Counted from the stretch's first letter, positions 47,801-60,489 are shown. The stretch: DNA of 64,000 nt from Vermamoeba vermiformis (GCA_045837725.1 JBEWZL010000011.1:1-64000); one strand, 5' to 3'. A program made the numbers and translations. The notes: generated by a model not told the origin, from the letters alone.

Positions 47801-50800
47801 AAAGATAATGTTACACTTACGCGTTTCTTGGGAAACGAACTGAGACACGTGTCAACGAGAAGCGTGAACCTTCGTACGAGCACAGCAAGTTGGCGTTGCC
47901 GGGAGAAGTCAATTGGAAGGCAGATTGATCGTTCAACAAAATGTTACGGCACACATCTAACGACTCGCTGGTGCTGTCCACGGACATCAAGTTGAACCAT
48001 AACTGCGAGTCCATCTTTCTCTTGGGGAGTTGATATCTTTGCAGCAACTGCGAAACGAACTTGCGTTGACTCTTGCGCTTGTTGACGTTGTCAAGATCGC
48101 TCTCGGGATTTGAGTAAACTTCAACGATTTCCTCTTCAGCAACCAACAATGAGCCGGACTTTTGCAAGGTTCGAGGGCCTAAGTTATCATTAGTAATTCG
48201 TTCTATTGTTCAATATTTAGTCTTCATACTTTCGACAGCCAGGATTTCTTTAGTCTTGGCTGACTTAGCGTCCTTTCCGTAGGCCACAACGACGGATTTA
48301 TCTGTAACAAGGATTAGTTCCACTGCAATCAAACACAGCGAGATTACCGCCAGTAGATAATGAAATAGTTCGAGGAGATAGGCTACCATTTCCGTTGTCC
48401 GCTCCTTGCGCCGCACTTTCAGTACGACCTCTTGGCGAGTGGGCATTGAGCTCGATCTTCACTGGCTCCGGTGACTTTGATCCCTTCTTCTTCTCAGTCT
48501 TTCGCTTCTCTTTCTCGAGCTCCCTAAGAAAACGTTACACCTTGTCCAGCAGAAGGTCAATATAACTTTGTCTTACTTAATCTTTTGTTCCTTAGTCACA
48601 GGGACGTTGCTGTACTCATTCGGGAACTCAGGGAACTGCTTGAGAATGTCCTTGATCTCGACTTTAGGTACTCTAATCTGTTGAATAGGGAAGTCCTCAT
48701 TGTCAGCTGTGCTCTGAGACAGCTCTTTAATGACGTATGTGAAGTGGCCATCAGTCACGGCAGGGGCGTACTTCAATGCAGACTCGTACATGATCGCTGC
48801 ACGAATGTAGTACTCGTCGGCATTGACTGAAGGCTTGGTCTTAGCCCAATCGACCAAAAGATTTCCAATTTGATAGAAGATCTTCTCGTCACTTCTGTGC
48901 ATCAACACGACCTTGAACATTTGGAAGCAAGACATAAACAGTTGCTCTAATTCAGTGGGCACGATAGGCTTCTCCTTGGCATCCAAAATTCTTCGAATGC
49001 GTTTGTAAGTCTCCACGGAGTGAATGATCAACTTGTCGAGGTTCTTTTCGTCGAGTGAGATTGCTTTCTCAAACTTCTCCACGGCTTCGTTGAACAGCAT
49101 TAATTGATCTTCGTACGAGCTCTTACGCTTGCCCAACTCGATCAAACAAATACCCCATTGGAAGTACGTTTCGTTGTTGTCCGGTTGCAAACTCGAGCAA
49201 GCGGAGTACTTGTCACGTGCGCTCTTCAAGTTCTCTTCAGCCTTTTGGTCGTTTCCTTTCATACCCTACAACATCTTAGTAACTATTCAAATTGCAAAGA
49301 CTTGCAGGTCAGAACGTACCTGTGCTAAAAGGACTTGAGCCCACAAGAAGATAGTGTTGGCAGAGTTGGTGTTGGACGCAACGGCAAGCACGAACTTCTT
49401 GTTCAAGATCTCCCACAATCTGTCGGCTTGAGCACCAGTAGCGATGGCGAATTGGAAGGCCATCATCTTAGCCTCAGCTTCTTCGACGATGTTCAAATGT
49501 TTCACGGTCTGAAATCGTTAGTACCAGACAAGTAGTAACGCGTGCAAATACTTACAGCATTAATTTGAGCAATATCAGTGTCGAGAAGCTTGATGGAGTA
49601 CGGGTGAAGCTTCAATTCGGCGAATGATTTCTTGGTCAATTCAATGCCGGTCATTTCTTGAATTCTGTTGAACAAGACCACGAAGTCATCGTTCGACCAA
49701 TCGTGCTTCAAGTTAAAGTCAGGATCCATTTCACGAATGGTCACGGATCCAGCAGCTGCCTTGAAAACGCCCAAAGCTCGAGGGAACTTGGATTGAATTT
49801 CCTTCTTGATGGTCTTCTTCCAGAACAAATCTGACTTCTTTTCTTGACCCAACAAAGTGTTCAAGTACTTCAAAATGATCTTCAAGTACGGATCTTCAGA
49901 GGGGATCTTGACTTGTCTCATCTTCTTTCGGAGAATTCGACGAAGACTGTTCTTGGCAACACGAGCAATCATCTAAAATCGTGTGAATACTGCATCACTT
50001 GGAGAGCTTAAGCAAAAGACCTACCTCAATGAGCAGAACTTTACGAAGACCAGCAGTCGGCACGAGCGATCTTACACGACCCAAGTGACGAATATTGATC
50101 TGATTAAGTGATTAGAATGCAGTCAAAGCAAGTATCAAAAGTAATACGTACACCTTCACGATGCATTTCTTCGATGATACCAATAGTCGAGTCACGGTAC
50201 ATCAACACGGGCATTCTGCTCAGACGTTGGGAGAACTCAGGAATGACTTCAGACAACAAGAAGCGAGTAGCGTCTTCGACTTCTTTATCGTCAATCTCTT
50301 TGTTGTGGCTGTAGAAGCTGGTGAAGGCGTCACTGTTCAAAGGAACTTTGTATCTTCGAACCAACTCAGGACGCAACATGAAGTAGTAAATACGACGGTC
50401 ACCACGCTTCAATCTACAGCGAGTGTAAGTCTCTACATAACGGCCTTTGGATACAACACTTACGGCTTGAGAGGAGCCTCGGGAGGGAATGTTCGAGCAA
50501 AGTCCAGCACGTAGTACTTGCCGTCAGTACCCTTGTGACCTTCAATATCTGAAGGACCAGTGATCACGACATCACCGACTTGATGCTTCTTTAAGTTGAG
50601 CACCTCTCCGACACGCTCCATCTTGGCGTTGAGCTCCGGAATATCAGCGTGAATGGTCTTGCCGGCATCAGCACTACCGTACTTGAGCGACTTGGCGTCA
50701 AGTGGCACGATGGAAATAGCGGTCAGGCGATAACCACTGTTAAAATTAGCATGCTATTGAGACTTTACTGAAGGCTATTTAACGTACCGATAATCAATAA

Positions 50801-52839
50801 GCGCCATCAAGGGGAAGTTGAGATCATTAACGTTCGAATTGTAGTAGCTCACAAGACCTCTCAATTCGTGACCAGCAGCCTTGGCGGCATTACGATCACT
50901 TTGGTGCTTGCCTCCGTACATCCAATAGTCAAAGTTCAATTTGCTAAAAGAATAGTCAGCACGCAAATACTTCAAATTATAAGGTACTTACACTTTCTCT
51001 CGTAAGTTGGTATCGACAGCGAACTTGAACAAAATACCTTGCACGATGTATTTTTCACCACCAGCAATACCACCCATAGATTTGGGCTTGATAGTCTTTT
51101 GTTCATTCGACAAGTATCGCTCTGAAATGATGATACGGCCGTACGTCTGTGCTGCGTACACGAAATCGTGTGCCAAATTACTGAGCTTTCTATATTTGTC
51201 TAAACCTTCCTCCATGGCACGGATCTTTTGGAACTGGTTGTTCCAATAGTTAGGGTTCTTGGCTGTATATCACGATAAGATTAATCCTACTGAAGACCAA
51301 TTACTTAATATAAAGCTTACCAGGATCATCGGCTTCGTATTCTTCCGCATCACTCGTCTCTTCCTCACTGTTACTTGCGCTATGACACCAACGTTTAGTA
51401 TATCAAAAATAATACTGCTTAAGAGCGTACCTGATCTCCTCCTCGTCTATAAACAATTGAACTGCGCTTGATTGATTTAAAGCTTCATTAGGGTCTGAAA
51501 AGAAGGCCGTAAGTACGTGTCACACGTGCCAAAAAAACCTTCGAGTCTTTACCCTTAGTAGGTCCTTGTCCTGCACCAAACTGTGTCATGTAAGTACCGC
51601 TCCTTACGGTGCCTAATCCTTTATCGGCGGCTGTAGGCTTTGCCGAAGGATTAGCCTTGGTGAGATCTCCGTCACTGCCGTAGATCGACTCTTTTGGTGA
51701 GGTCGGTGTCTTTGGAGTTTTTGGGGTCTTCGAGCCATTAGCTGCAGAATCCACGACTTCACTATCAGAATGATCGTCGTCATTGCCGTAACCACCAGCA
51801 CCTTTTACTTCTAAAAATAGCAATTTGAGTTTTTGTGGTATAAAGAAAAAATAATCAGAGAAATCACTTTAATGCATTAAATAGCATACACTTATAATAA
51901 TTACGATGTTATAACGAAATGTTTTGTAATTTTGTGATTTTTGAAAATTGTGCAACGGTTAACTAATTTCTTAACCTTAATAATCAAGTACTTTATAAAA
52001 CACGCGTGATTCGATAATTTGATTAATTTAACGTGATTAAACGTGTCCTTGATCCGCATCTTACCTTGACCGAGATAATTTACGTTTTGAACCAGTGTGA
52101 TTTCAGCATTTTGCAAGTAATTCAAGTTCATTGCTGGCTTCTTAAAGCTCTCTTCTTCAGATGAAGATACGACGTCTGATTCCTCGGCATCGCCTTTAGT
52201 TTCACCCGGCATCAAGTAGTTCGGATTTGCGGGAGCAATATCTTCGCCGTCTAATGCCGCTTCAATATCTACATTTTGTAAATAATTCATTTGACCAGAA
52301 ATGAGCGATTCGGGGCGCAGATCGGCTTGAGACAAATAATTTCCAGCTGCGACTACGCGCTCGCTGTCTGAACTGCTTTCATCAACCTCCTCGCTGCTGT
52401 CACTACTGCTATCATCGTCTCCAGTTGCTTGTACTTCTTCTTGGGAAAGATAGCTGTTGATTGGACCCATGTATCCGGTGGCAGGTATGGATTTGATAGC
52501 GGATTTGGTATTTTGCTTTTGAATTTCCTGCCTTTTTTGATCCGCGACTTTATTAATCGCCTTCTCTAACTCGTCAACATCAGAGGAATCGCTATCACTA
52601 AAGCATACGTTAGTAGTTGGAATACCACAAGCAGGGCGTAAATAAATAGTAATTCAAATATAAATATTTTTATACATATTTGGCACGAGGGTGGAATATA
52701 AAATGCTTTTGGTTTAATTTTTAAAATGATTTTACGATCTGCATAACGGTCGCATCCTTTGGTACCTTTCACTGCTCGAAGAACTCTTCGATTTCGCAGA
52801 TTTTTCGCTTTCTTCTACTTCGCCACGTGCGAGATACAT
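44810..52839 (-). CDS. Giant CLU-central, TPR and leucine-rich-repeat protein
   Basis: Minus-strand gene with more than 20 short-intron exons from MYLARGEVEE at 52839 to TAA 44812-44810, roughly 2,000 aa. The N-terminal 250 residues are acidic, Ser-rich and hold seven YL motifs (separate entry). Exons 51300-50100 encode a CLU central/eIF3-p135-like domain: YRLTAISIVPL, GKYYVLDFARTFPPEAPLK, MLRPELVRRYKVPLNSDAF. Next is a TPR region (49500-48570: ETYFQWGICLIELGK and so on). A middle part of about 47850-46620 is not recognised. The C-terminus has Cys-containing LRRs (LRHLILSNCPNISENSV, LRILDLSYASAITDKGV). CLU proteins bind mRNAs for mitochondrial proteins and affect mitochondrial distribution; a CLU-TPR-LRR chain is unusual to me. 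Not every junction was verified, so a split into two genes is possible. Confidence 0.75.
52080..52839 (-). repeat. Repeated NYL-type short motifs in the giant CLU protein
   Basis: Seven similar eight-residue motifs occur in the N-terminal disordered region: MYLARGEV, SYLSQEEV, NYLSQADL, NYLQNVDI, NYLMPGET, NYLQNAEI and NYLGQEVK, spaced by 20-40 acidic residues. The consensus is N-Y-L-x-x-x-D/E-hydrophobic. They look like tandem docking or phosphorylation sites. Confidence 0.7.
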
Positions 52840-53242
52840 CACAGATCACTTATAGAACAAATAGAAGGTCTGTAATGGTCGGTCTGTGGTCGACTTCTAA
52901 AAAATCAAAACTGGTTTAAAAATCTTAAAATATCTCAAACAAATCACCACACATCAGTGAAGTACTTCACAACATTCATATTCGAAGCATTCATAACGCG
53001 ACAGTGCATGAAGCGAACTGAGGATCCCTCGACCTGACGTTTTGTAACGGTTACTATCTACATCTGGACTAATGCCTGGCTTCTCGTGCGTCTATTTATC
53101 AACAATCGCTTATGTCCACATGCTTTAGTCTATTCATACAGTTTATTCGATTGTCAAGCTTAGGTGTTGGCCTGCTGATTCAAATCTCGAAGTTTTACTT
53201 AAATCGCTTATTTACAATTATATACATTTTCCAATATGATAA
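52840..53242. other. Spacer between the histidine kinase 3' end and the CLU gene start
   Basis: About 400 bp with the promoter side of the CLU gene. No coding sequence or repeat recognised. Confidence 0.5.
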
Positions 53243-55717
53243 TTATTCTTTCTTAAAATGCTCCTCGAGAACTTTTTGCAATATATTCGAGGCAACAGGC
53301 TTGGTAACAAAATCGTCAAATCCAGCCTGCAGAGCGATTGCTTTTTGTTCTATGATTGCATGGGCCGTCAAAGCAATTAACTTAGAATTTAGTCCCATTT
53401 TTCTAATTTTTTTTGCGGCTTCAATACCGTCTGGAAAGCGAATCTCGTTAGTCGACTGGATTTGGTGTTTCAAAACATGAGCTTACCTAAAATAGGCATT
53501 TCTAAATCAAGTAATATTACGGGGTACTTCACTGGATCGGCTTCTATCATATTAATAACTTCTTGGCCGTCATTTGCGATGTCCACGCGGTACCCCAATC
53601 TTTCGACCAGTTTTCTAATCACTATTTGATTCACCTTATTATCTTCAGCTATTAAAATTAACGGCTTGTCCTTCGTGATCTCCTCATGCGGTTTGCTAAT
53701 AATCACCTTCTTGCTATCAGATTTCTGGATCGCGTGTCGCTGTGTTATTGGCGGGCTTGCGATGACTTTTGTAATATTCACTCGCGGAGTTGAGGTGTCG
53801 CCAGTGGTATTAGTCTTCATTGTCCATATTTCTTCATTATCTACGTTCTCTTTAGTGAAATACATCTTCTCGCCGCTCGATACATTTGTCACGGATCTGC
53901 AAGGTGTCGTGTCATGTTCTCCATCTTGTTCGCTTGAATTACACGCTTGGTACGGAATGTAAAGATAGAACGTCGAGCCCTTGTTCTTGCCATAGCTACG
54001 GAGAGGTTAGTAACTCAAGGTAGAAAGCCATACTGTAGCAAACTTACCTCTTAACGTGAATAGATCCTTCCATCAAGTGGCACATCTTCTTGCAAATAGC
54101 TAAGCCTAGACCAGTACCGCCTTTTACGCCTTTAGTGGCGGCAAACTATAAACGACATTAGTGTCATAATAAGGGAAAAACCACGTGTTTACTTACCTGC
54201 TCAAAGGATTTGAATATAGACTTGAGTTCATCTGGTTCAAGGCCAATGCCTGTATCGGTAACGCTGAATTTGATGTACTTGTGCTGTTGAGAGTTATGCG
54301 CATGCTCTTTCTTGCTTTGAAGGGAGGTGCCGTACTTTTTGATTCGTTCTGCGTCTTTGACTGACACGCGGATGGTCACGCTGCCATTGTTGGTAAATTT
54401 GATCGCGTTGGACAGTAAGTTAATAAGGATTTGTTGCAGTCTGAAAGCGTCCGAATAGAAGTCACAGATCTTGCCTCGGATGACCACTTTGAACGACAGC
54501 GCCTTTCTATTCATTAAGGGCGATATCACTTCGAACGAGCGCGTCAAAAGTCCGCTCAAATTGACTGGTTCGCGCACGAGCTTCATTTTATCGGCCTCCA
54601 TTTTAGAAAAATCTAGAATGTCGTTGATAGTCGCCTAATTAAAGAGTATATTAATCTCCGTTTAGATTTGAGTAATATTCCGCCATTGTAGGGTTAATTC
54701 ATAAGAAACATTTCGTGTGCAGGCTTACCAGCAAGTGCTGCGAGCAAGTTTCGGCAATTTCTAGTAAGTGTTCGTAATCAACGTCGAGCCTTATAGATTT
54801 GAGCAAGTCAATGGCGCCAATAATTCCTGAAAGCGGCGTACGCAGTTCATGACTCATTCTGCAACAATAAAAATTATTAATAAGTTTGCCTAAATAGGAA
54901 AGAGACCACAGTTTACTCCAATGACCGTTATAATAAGAATTTGTATTAAAATAATGCCGATTCGTTTAGTGCTTACCTGCATAAAAAGTCGGTTTTGAGT
55001 TGGCTTGCTTTGGCGAAGTAATCTTGAGTGTCAGAATTCTTCTTATAATATACAAACGCCATTAATGATACGCCGACTGTTTGATATTGCGCATGGTACC
55101 ATAGGTAATCAAGCATCGGTTTCGGTAAGGTTCCGAAATCCAAAAAGTGCATCCCGTTTAGTTCCATTAAATAGAACGACGTAACTACGATATAGTTGAG
55201 CACGAACACTGTCATAATAGCATATCCATTTCCGAGGAGTAAAACAGCGCAGTAGAGAAAGCCGTCGGATCTTAGAAGAGAAATGAAAAATCCTCCGTGT
55301 CGGAACGTTGCCACGCACGATGCTATATATAATATAGCGTAAAGGAAGTAGCCTTAATGACATTATTAGCAAATACCAACTAAAGGTTGTGCGGTGCTTA
55401 CCCGAACTAGAGAGATCTAACCGCAACCAATACATTATTAAACCGGCGCACACTGTCATTATTAAAACTCCACTAACTTCTAAATAGTGTCCATAGCTCT
55501 CGAAGAACGGTACTCGTAGCGCTATCATTACTAAATAAAGCGACATTATGTAAATGATCCGCAAGTACGCCAGGACCAGCGTTCGGTGCGTGTGTCTCGC
55601 TTTATCATCAGTTCCAAACTCGTCTGTGCCGTTTCGTTGATGGAATAAAGTTGTCAGTCGCGTTGCAATACGATCTTCATTCGTGCGGAGAAAAGTAAAC
55701 GGATCGGTAAACTTCAT
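53243..55717 (-). CDS. Membrane-bound hybrid histidine kinase
   Basis: Nine or so exons from MKFTDPFTFLRTNEDR at 55717 to TAA 53245-53243, about 680 aa. About six hydrophobic helices come first (residues 50-290). The dimerisation/phosphoacceptor helix follows with the H box MSHELRTPLSG. The ATPase domain has the N box NLLSNAIKFT, G1 DTGIGLEPDE and G2 GTGLGLAICKKM. A linker of about 110 residues leads to a receiver domain: ILIAEDN, the phosphoacceptor Asp in ILLDLEMPIL, and Lys in VTKPV. A 57-nt intron (53486-53431) must be removed to give MPILDGIEAAKKIR, the normal receiver sequence. All catalytic and phosphotransfer residues are present. No sensor domain beyond the membrane region is recognised. 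Confidence 0.92.
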
Positions 55718-56554
55718 CTATCAAAAAAGATTTGATTAAGCGCCACTAAATTTATAAATAATATCACTAATATTTTTAAATCAAATTTAAAGGAGTTCGA
55801 ATGCAGCAAACAGAAATAGTGAAGTAATAAATTTAAATCGTGTTGCAATAAAATAAAATAGGTGACTACGAGCGGAAAATACACTGCATGTAACAGAATA
55901 AATAGTTTCCGAGTTTACAAGAGGATTCTCAGCATATTAACGAATTCTAGAAGCTAAATTTACCTCTTATCCAATTCGATTAATTCTTTACAAAAGCCAA
56001 CGCGGTTAGTACTTCATGAGGTAAGGACGAATATATTATGTGCTTCGATCTTCGGCAACCAAATAATGCCCAAAATTCTGATTCACCGCAGAATAATTCC
56101 ATTTAAGGCTAAAACACGTGTTCCTGTTGCCGAGGCGTAAAACGATTCTTTCAGTTTCATCAGTAGTAAGCGATATCTACGTTGTATGGTTTCGAGTTTG
56201 CATCTTCTTTAAATTGGAATTTTCGTATCAAAAAGTTCGACTGGGGCCCGTTTATGTTTATCGGGTCGGACTGGAAAACGGACCCTCAAGAACTGACCCG
56301 AGATTTTGTCGTTTTATCGTCCCAAACCGAAACCGAAGCTTCTGTTCAGTCCGACCCAAGACGACATACACAACATGCATATTATTGTTAGTAACACGAA
56401 CACTGCACCAAAAAATATCAGTTCTTACTATATTCTCAGTTTCTTCGCGCCATCCGCTTCAGATTACCTGGAAATAATTATTGACAGCCATAAATAGCGA
56501 CGCAACCGGAAAAAATGGACACAATCCCTTCGCAAACAAAACATACAACAACAA
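55718..56554. other. Intergenic region with a foldback sequence
   Basis: About 840 bp between divergent starts. From about 56215 to 56360 the composition becomes richer in GC. It contains the inverted pair GGGTCGGACTG (56263-56273) and CAGTCCGACCC (56347-56357), with further related patches such as TTCGACTGGGGCCCG and CTGACCCGAG. This looks like a small foldback or MITE-like remnant. Open frames through it have no coding support. Confidence 0.5.
56263..56357. repeat. Foldback-like inverted repeat
   Basis: An 11-bp perfect inverted repeat flanks a 73-nt loop that itself has several GAC/GTC-rich patches. Terminal motifs and a target duplication were not identified. Confidence 0.55.
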
Positions 56555-57925
56555 ATGAGCTCTACAAAGGGTAAGAATACACCCAAGAAGGCTACGTCCC
56601 CGACTCCACGATCCACGCTGTCCAGAAATGCCAAAAAAAATGGAGCCGCTGCACACACACCAGGCAAAAATAATAATCTGCTTGACCCTCAAATTGATGT
56701 GAGTAGAACCGATAATTATTTTTTTCGATCCAGATTACAGTGTTAAATGTGAACAAGCGTAAAATCAGAAAAGCAGAAGAGCGCAAAAATCCCGATTTGG
56801 TAAGATAGAATGATAGGCTAATGCAACAGCCCGGTATTTACGCTCAATTCAACAGAAGAAAAACCGTACAATCTTCGAATTGGACAAAATTTACCGAGAA
56901 AATGCAGCTCTTGTGCTGTGTGACCAAGAATTCCCGGACGATCATCCTTTTATTGCTGGTATTATTCGTGGATTTATTCCGCAAATTCCTGGAGCGCCGA
57001 TACCGCATGTAATCACAATGCAAGAGCGAGTTGACTTGTGTCTCAGAATATCCTATCGTTTGTTTGCACCGTGAGTACCTTCCCTTAGTTATATGAGCAC
57101 TATTAATCCTATTGTTGTATTAGTGACAGGATGATGAAAGCCAAGCAAGACCTTGCCAAGCGCCGCAAACTGTACCAAGAACAGCACAAAGGCCAAAGCT
57201 CGTTCACTGAAATCTACGGTCCTACTCCATTCGTTACAGAGAAAAATGAACTCACGAGTGGCCAAGTGGACTCAGAGAGCGCCAAAAATGACAGAATGAG
57301 CGCTGTGTCTTACACGAAGGAAGACAACCTTGCTGCGCAGCGTTATGCGGCTGCAGCGTTTTTCGGATCGCCGCTCATGGCAGAGGGTCTGGCTAGCAAC
57401 AGCCCTCAAATTTCTGGTCTATTGTTGTGGTGGTTCCTCGCAGAGGAAGAGCCATATGACCCTCGTGCCCCACTCGATGGTTTCCGAGAATCTTGCGTTG
57501 AGCAGATTAGAGATGAAGTTGACCTTTTGGAAGGCTCATTGGAACAATATGAGAAAGTTTTGCGAGGCACCTACGGCACTTTGTGCGATCACAAAGACTA
57601 TCAAACAATTACTGTCATTACTGGCGTGTGGAATGAATTCGTGGAAAGAAGCCGAAAATCGCCTGGAAACGAGAATAAGCCTGCTGTGGAAGTCATCAAA
57701 GATGGCTTAATTGCTGTTTTGTCTGACGTGCCAAGGGCGTTTGAGATGACCAAGAAGATGAAAGAAGAGAGAGAACGTGCAGAACAAGAGAATAAAGTTA
57801 AGACAAAGAAGCTAGAGCAGAAATCGCCGTGGAAGGCAGTGTTTGTAGCTGCCGCATCCGTCGCAGTTTCGGTCGGATTGATTGCAGGTGCCTTCTTGTT
57901 CTTCCAAAAGAAATGGCGTAAATAA
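56555..57925 (+). CDS. Tail-anchored membrane protein of unknown function
   Basis: Four exons: 56555-56698, about 56733-56801, 56856-57070 and 57124-57925, about 410 aa. The basic, Ser/Pro-rich N-terminus (KGKNTPKKATSPTPRS) looks disordered. A conserved-looking block follows: RTIFELDKIYRENAALVLCDQ, HPFIAGIIRGFIPQIPG, then HVITMQERVDLCLRISYRLF. The long last exon is helical and charged, with a coiled-coil-like stretch (MTKKMKEERERAEQENK). It ends in one hydrophobic helix (AVFVAAASVAVSVGLIAGAFLFF) and QKKWRK. This single C-terminal anchor with a short basic tail suggests post-translational insertion into ER, mitochondrial outer or peroxisomal membrane. No family is recognised. It is followed closely by the TPR gene on the same strand. 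Confidence 0.8.
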
Positions 57926-58047
57926 GGGACCGACACGTTCAATAATAAAGTTTGCGTTTGTTTTAGGAGGTCACGTGTCACTCTTTTTTTGGTTCGCTTA
58001 ACCATATTTTTTTTTATTGTTCTACTTTTACGATACAAGCACTAGAA

Positions 58048-60032
58048 ATGACAGACAATAATATTGCTACTCAAGTAAGTTCTATTAAGCGTAGTATAGC
58101 GTGAATTTGAACGAGTCTTTACCGAAAGAAATTTCTTAAATCGATTATTAATTCAGAATTATTCTTAAAATTAGGTAAACGAGTTGAAAAATAAGGGCAA
58201 CGCGTGCTTTCAATCAGGAAATTACGAGGAAGCAATTCAGCATTTTTCTGCTGCGATAGCTCTTGATCCAAGCAACCACATTCTCTACAGCAACCGTTCA
58301 GGCAGCTACGCTTCATTAAAAAATTACATAAAAGCTCGTAAGTACATGCAGGTCAATTATGATTACTGTAAGTTATAACACGTCGGTTTCAAAGTTGAGG
58401 ATGCAGATCGAACCATTCAATTAAATCCCAATTGGGCCAAAGTAAGTAAATATTATTAACCTTGACAATTTAATCGGATTCTGCTGCGAGCGACTTCGTA
58501 ACAAGCCCGGATCTAATCTATAAATTTCCTAGGGCTATTCACGTAAAGGAACGGCGCTGTTTTACATGGAAAGATACACTGAAGCATTGAGCGCATTCAA
58601 CGAAGGATTGAAACTTGAGCCTGAAAATGCACAACTAGCTCAAGGCTTGCAACAGGTGCGTACAAGTCAAACTTCGTCGTCAACGCATTTAAAGCTTATT
58701 ATTGTCAGGTTCAATTGGCGCTAAAATCATCGCCGATTAAGAAAGGAGTTTGGGGTCAAATTTTAACTCCGTACAATTCAACGAAGCCTTATCCGATTAA
58801 CTGGAGCATGTACGTGACAAGATTTTCATGCCACTAGTCAGTTCATTTAACAATAATGATGCTTAGGGTCGATGAAATGGTCGATTGGTTCATTAACAAG
58901 GGTTGTGCTGGTATATTAGCAGTATCTCCGACTAGCGAGATGTCACATTTGACCGAAGACGAGCAATTGCAACTCGCTACTGCGGTGGTCAAGTAAGCGA
59001 TTCGGCGTGCACCATTGTTACGACGAAAAAAATATTAAATTGATGGTTTAGGCGAGTAAACAAGCATTTGCCCGTCATCGCTTGTGCACAACTTGGAGCG
59101 TCACTTGAAGGGAAGGCTGAAAGTATTAAAGTAAGCCATTTAGATGCACAAAGTAATCAATAATATTAAATTCTTGATAGAAAATGCACGCCACTGGAGT
59201 ATCGGCAGTCATTTTGCCAGTCAATCAAATCATCGCTAATTCAGACAGCGATGAGGAATTCAAGTCGAGACTGGAGTCATTGTTAAAGTTAACGGGAGAT
59301 ATTCCGCTCGGTATCTTTGAAACTCCCGGAAGATCTCTTAGCGCTGGTACGTCGCGGTCAAAAAACGAAATATTTTTCTAATGACACGTAACAGCTACTT
59401 TGGGCTGGATTTCATCGACAACAAAGTTCGTGCTGTACATTGATAACTCGAATTCAATTACCAAGATCAAAGAGAAGCTCGAAAAGGTCAATTCTAATCC
59501 GGGCCTGAAATATTGGATCACTAGCCCGACACTCTTGATGGAAGCGCTCCGCTTGGGTTCGTAAAGAATATTTAACCCAAAATAGAATTTTAAATTGACC
59601 CTTGGACAGGTGTCAATGGCTTTACGGGCACTGCTACATGTTTCTATCCTCAATTGTTTGGTAAGATTAAGAAACGAATCATTGGATTGTGTCTCGTTTA
59701 CTTACGTCGTTTTAGCGTGGTTGTTTGAGAATTATCACCGAGCTGACAGAGAAAATCCCGAGATGATTCAACGCTTCTTGTCAGTTTCACAGCTCGCCGT
59801 TGACAAGGGATTCCCATTAAGTGCAAAGTTGTACCTTCATTTTGGCGAGTTGAACAGAATGGACGGTGTGACGCGAGTGCCGCAACAGCCAGGCTTTGAA
59901 ATCAACGAAGAAGACATGTTGCGCGTCAATCATTTACGCGATCTCGTGCACTTCATTTCATTGTCTCTTGACGAAGAAAAGAGCGGCAACAAAGTAGCGT
60001 CGAAGAAAAAAGACAACTCCACCTTGCTTTAG
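58048..60032 (+). CDS. TPR protein fused to an inactive-looking DapA-type aldolase domain
   Basis: About thirteen exons from MTDNNIATQ at 58048 to TAG 60030-60032, about 480 aa. Residues about 10-130 form three STI1-like TPR units: ELKNKGNACFQSGNYEEAIQHF, ADRTIQLNPNWAKGYSRKGTALF, YTEALSAFNEGLKLEPEN. After a short linker a DapA (dihydrodipicolinate synthase/N-acetylneuraminate lyase) barrel begins at GVWGQILTPYN. It contains GCAGILAVSPTSEMSHLTEDEQ, LPVIACAQLG, IPLGIFETPGR, YWITSPTLLMEAL and GVNGFTGTATCF. The TPR-to-barrel linker lies within one exon, so the fusion is real. The Tyr usual in YECP/YNVPG is Phe (59316-59318), and the Schiff-base Lys is Ile in FVLYIDNS (near 59440). It is probably a non-enzymatic barrel. 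STI1-like TPRs often bind Hsp70/Hsp90 tails. Confidence 0.88.
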
Positions 60033-60489
60033 CTTAAATGTTGGCATGTCCAACTCGTTGCATCATTTCCACGAAGAAAACCAGCCAGTGTCGGTCTGTA
60101 TTAAATTTGCAAGCAAGACCCGATAAAGTTAAACGGATCTGACGAAAAATTGCAGGCTATCAGTTTTTACTTTATTCGCTAGCACTACCACAAATGCACG
60201 TGATATTAAAATGTACTCCTCGATTACGAGTAGTTTGGTCAATATCTTATGGCCTTCGAGGCAAAATCTCTCATGCCGCTGCAACGAATCTACGGATAAG
60301 AAGCCCATCTAACCAAAAAATGGGGTATCTCTTTCCAAAAAATCAGCAATTTATTCAATTTGCATCAGGTAATTATGGCAGCTCTAATTTCAACAGCAGG
60401 CGATTAATAATTTATTATTAAGTTGTGCCTTCTCGACGATTCTCTACAACTCGTGAGGGGTAGGCAATGTACACACCTTATTTAATTCT
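60033..60489. other. Spacer before the decayed P-loop gene
   Basis: Contains the TPR-DapA 3' UTR with a small GTTGG/CCAAC hairpin near 60051-60065. Possible exon fragments of the next gene lie around 60300-60457, but no convincing start was found. Confidence 0.4.

Noticed and set aside
53431-53487. Apparent stop and broken receiver domain in the histidine kinase
   Set aside because: Using the acceptor at TTTCCAG before ACGGTATTG restores the normal receiver sequence, so there is no break.
28550-54900. Recurrent CCTAAAAAGGAAA motif in many places on the plus strand
   Set aside because: Each case lies at an intron end of a minus-strand gene and is the complement of the 3' splice site TTTCCTTTTTAG followed by G; it is splicing signal and not a dispersed repeat.
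56118-56497. Overlapping open frames of 60-119 residues upstream of the tail-anchored gene
   Set aside because: They overlap the foldback patch in several frames with no consistent coding signal.
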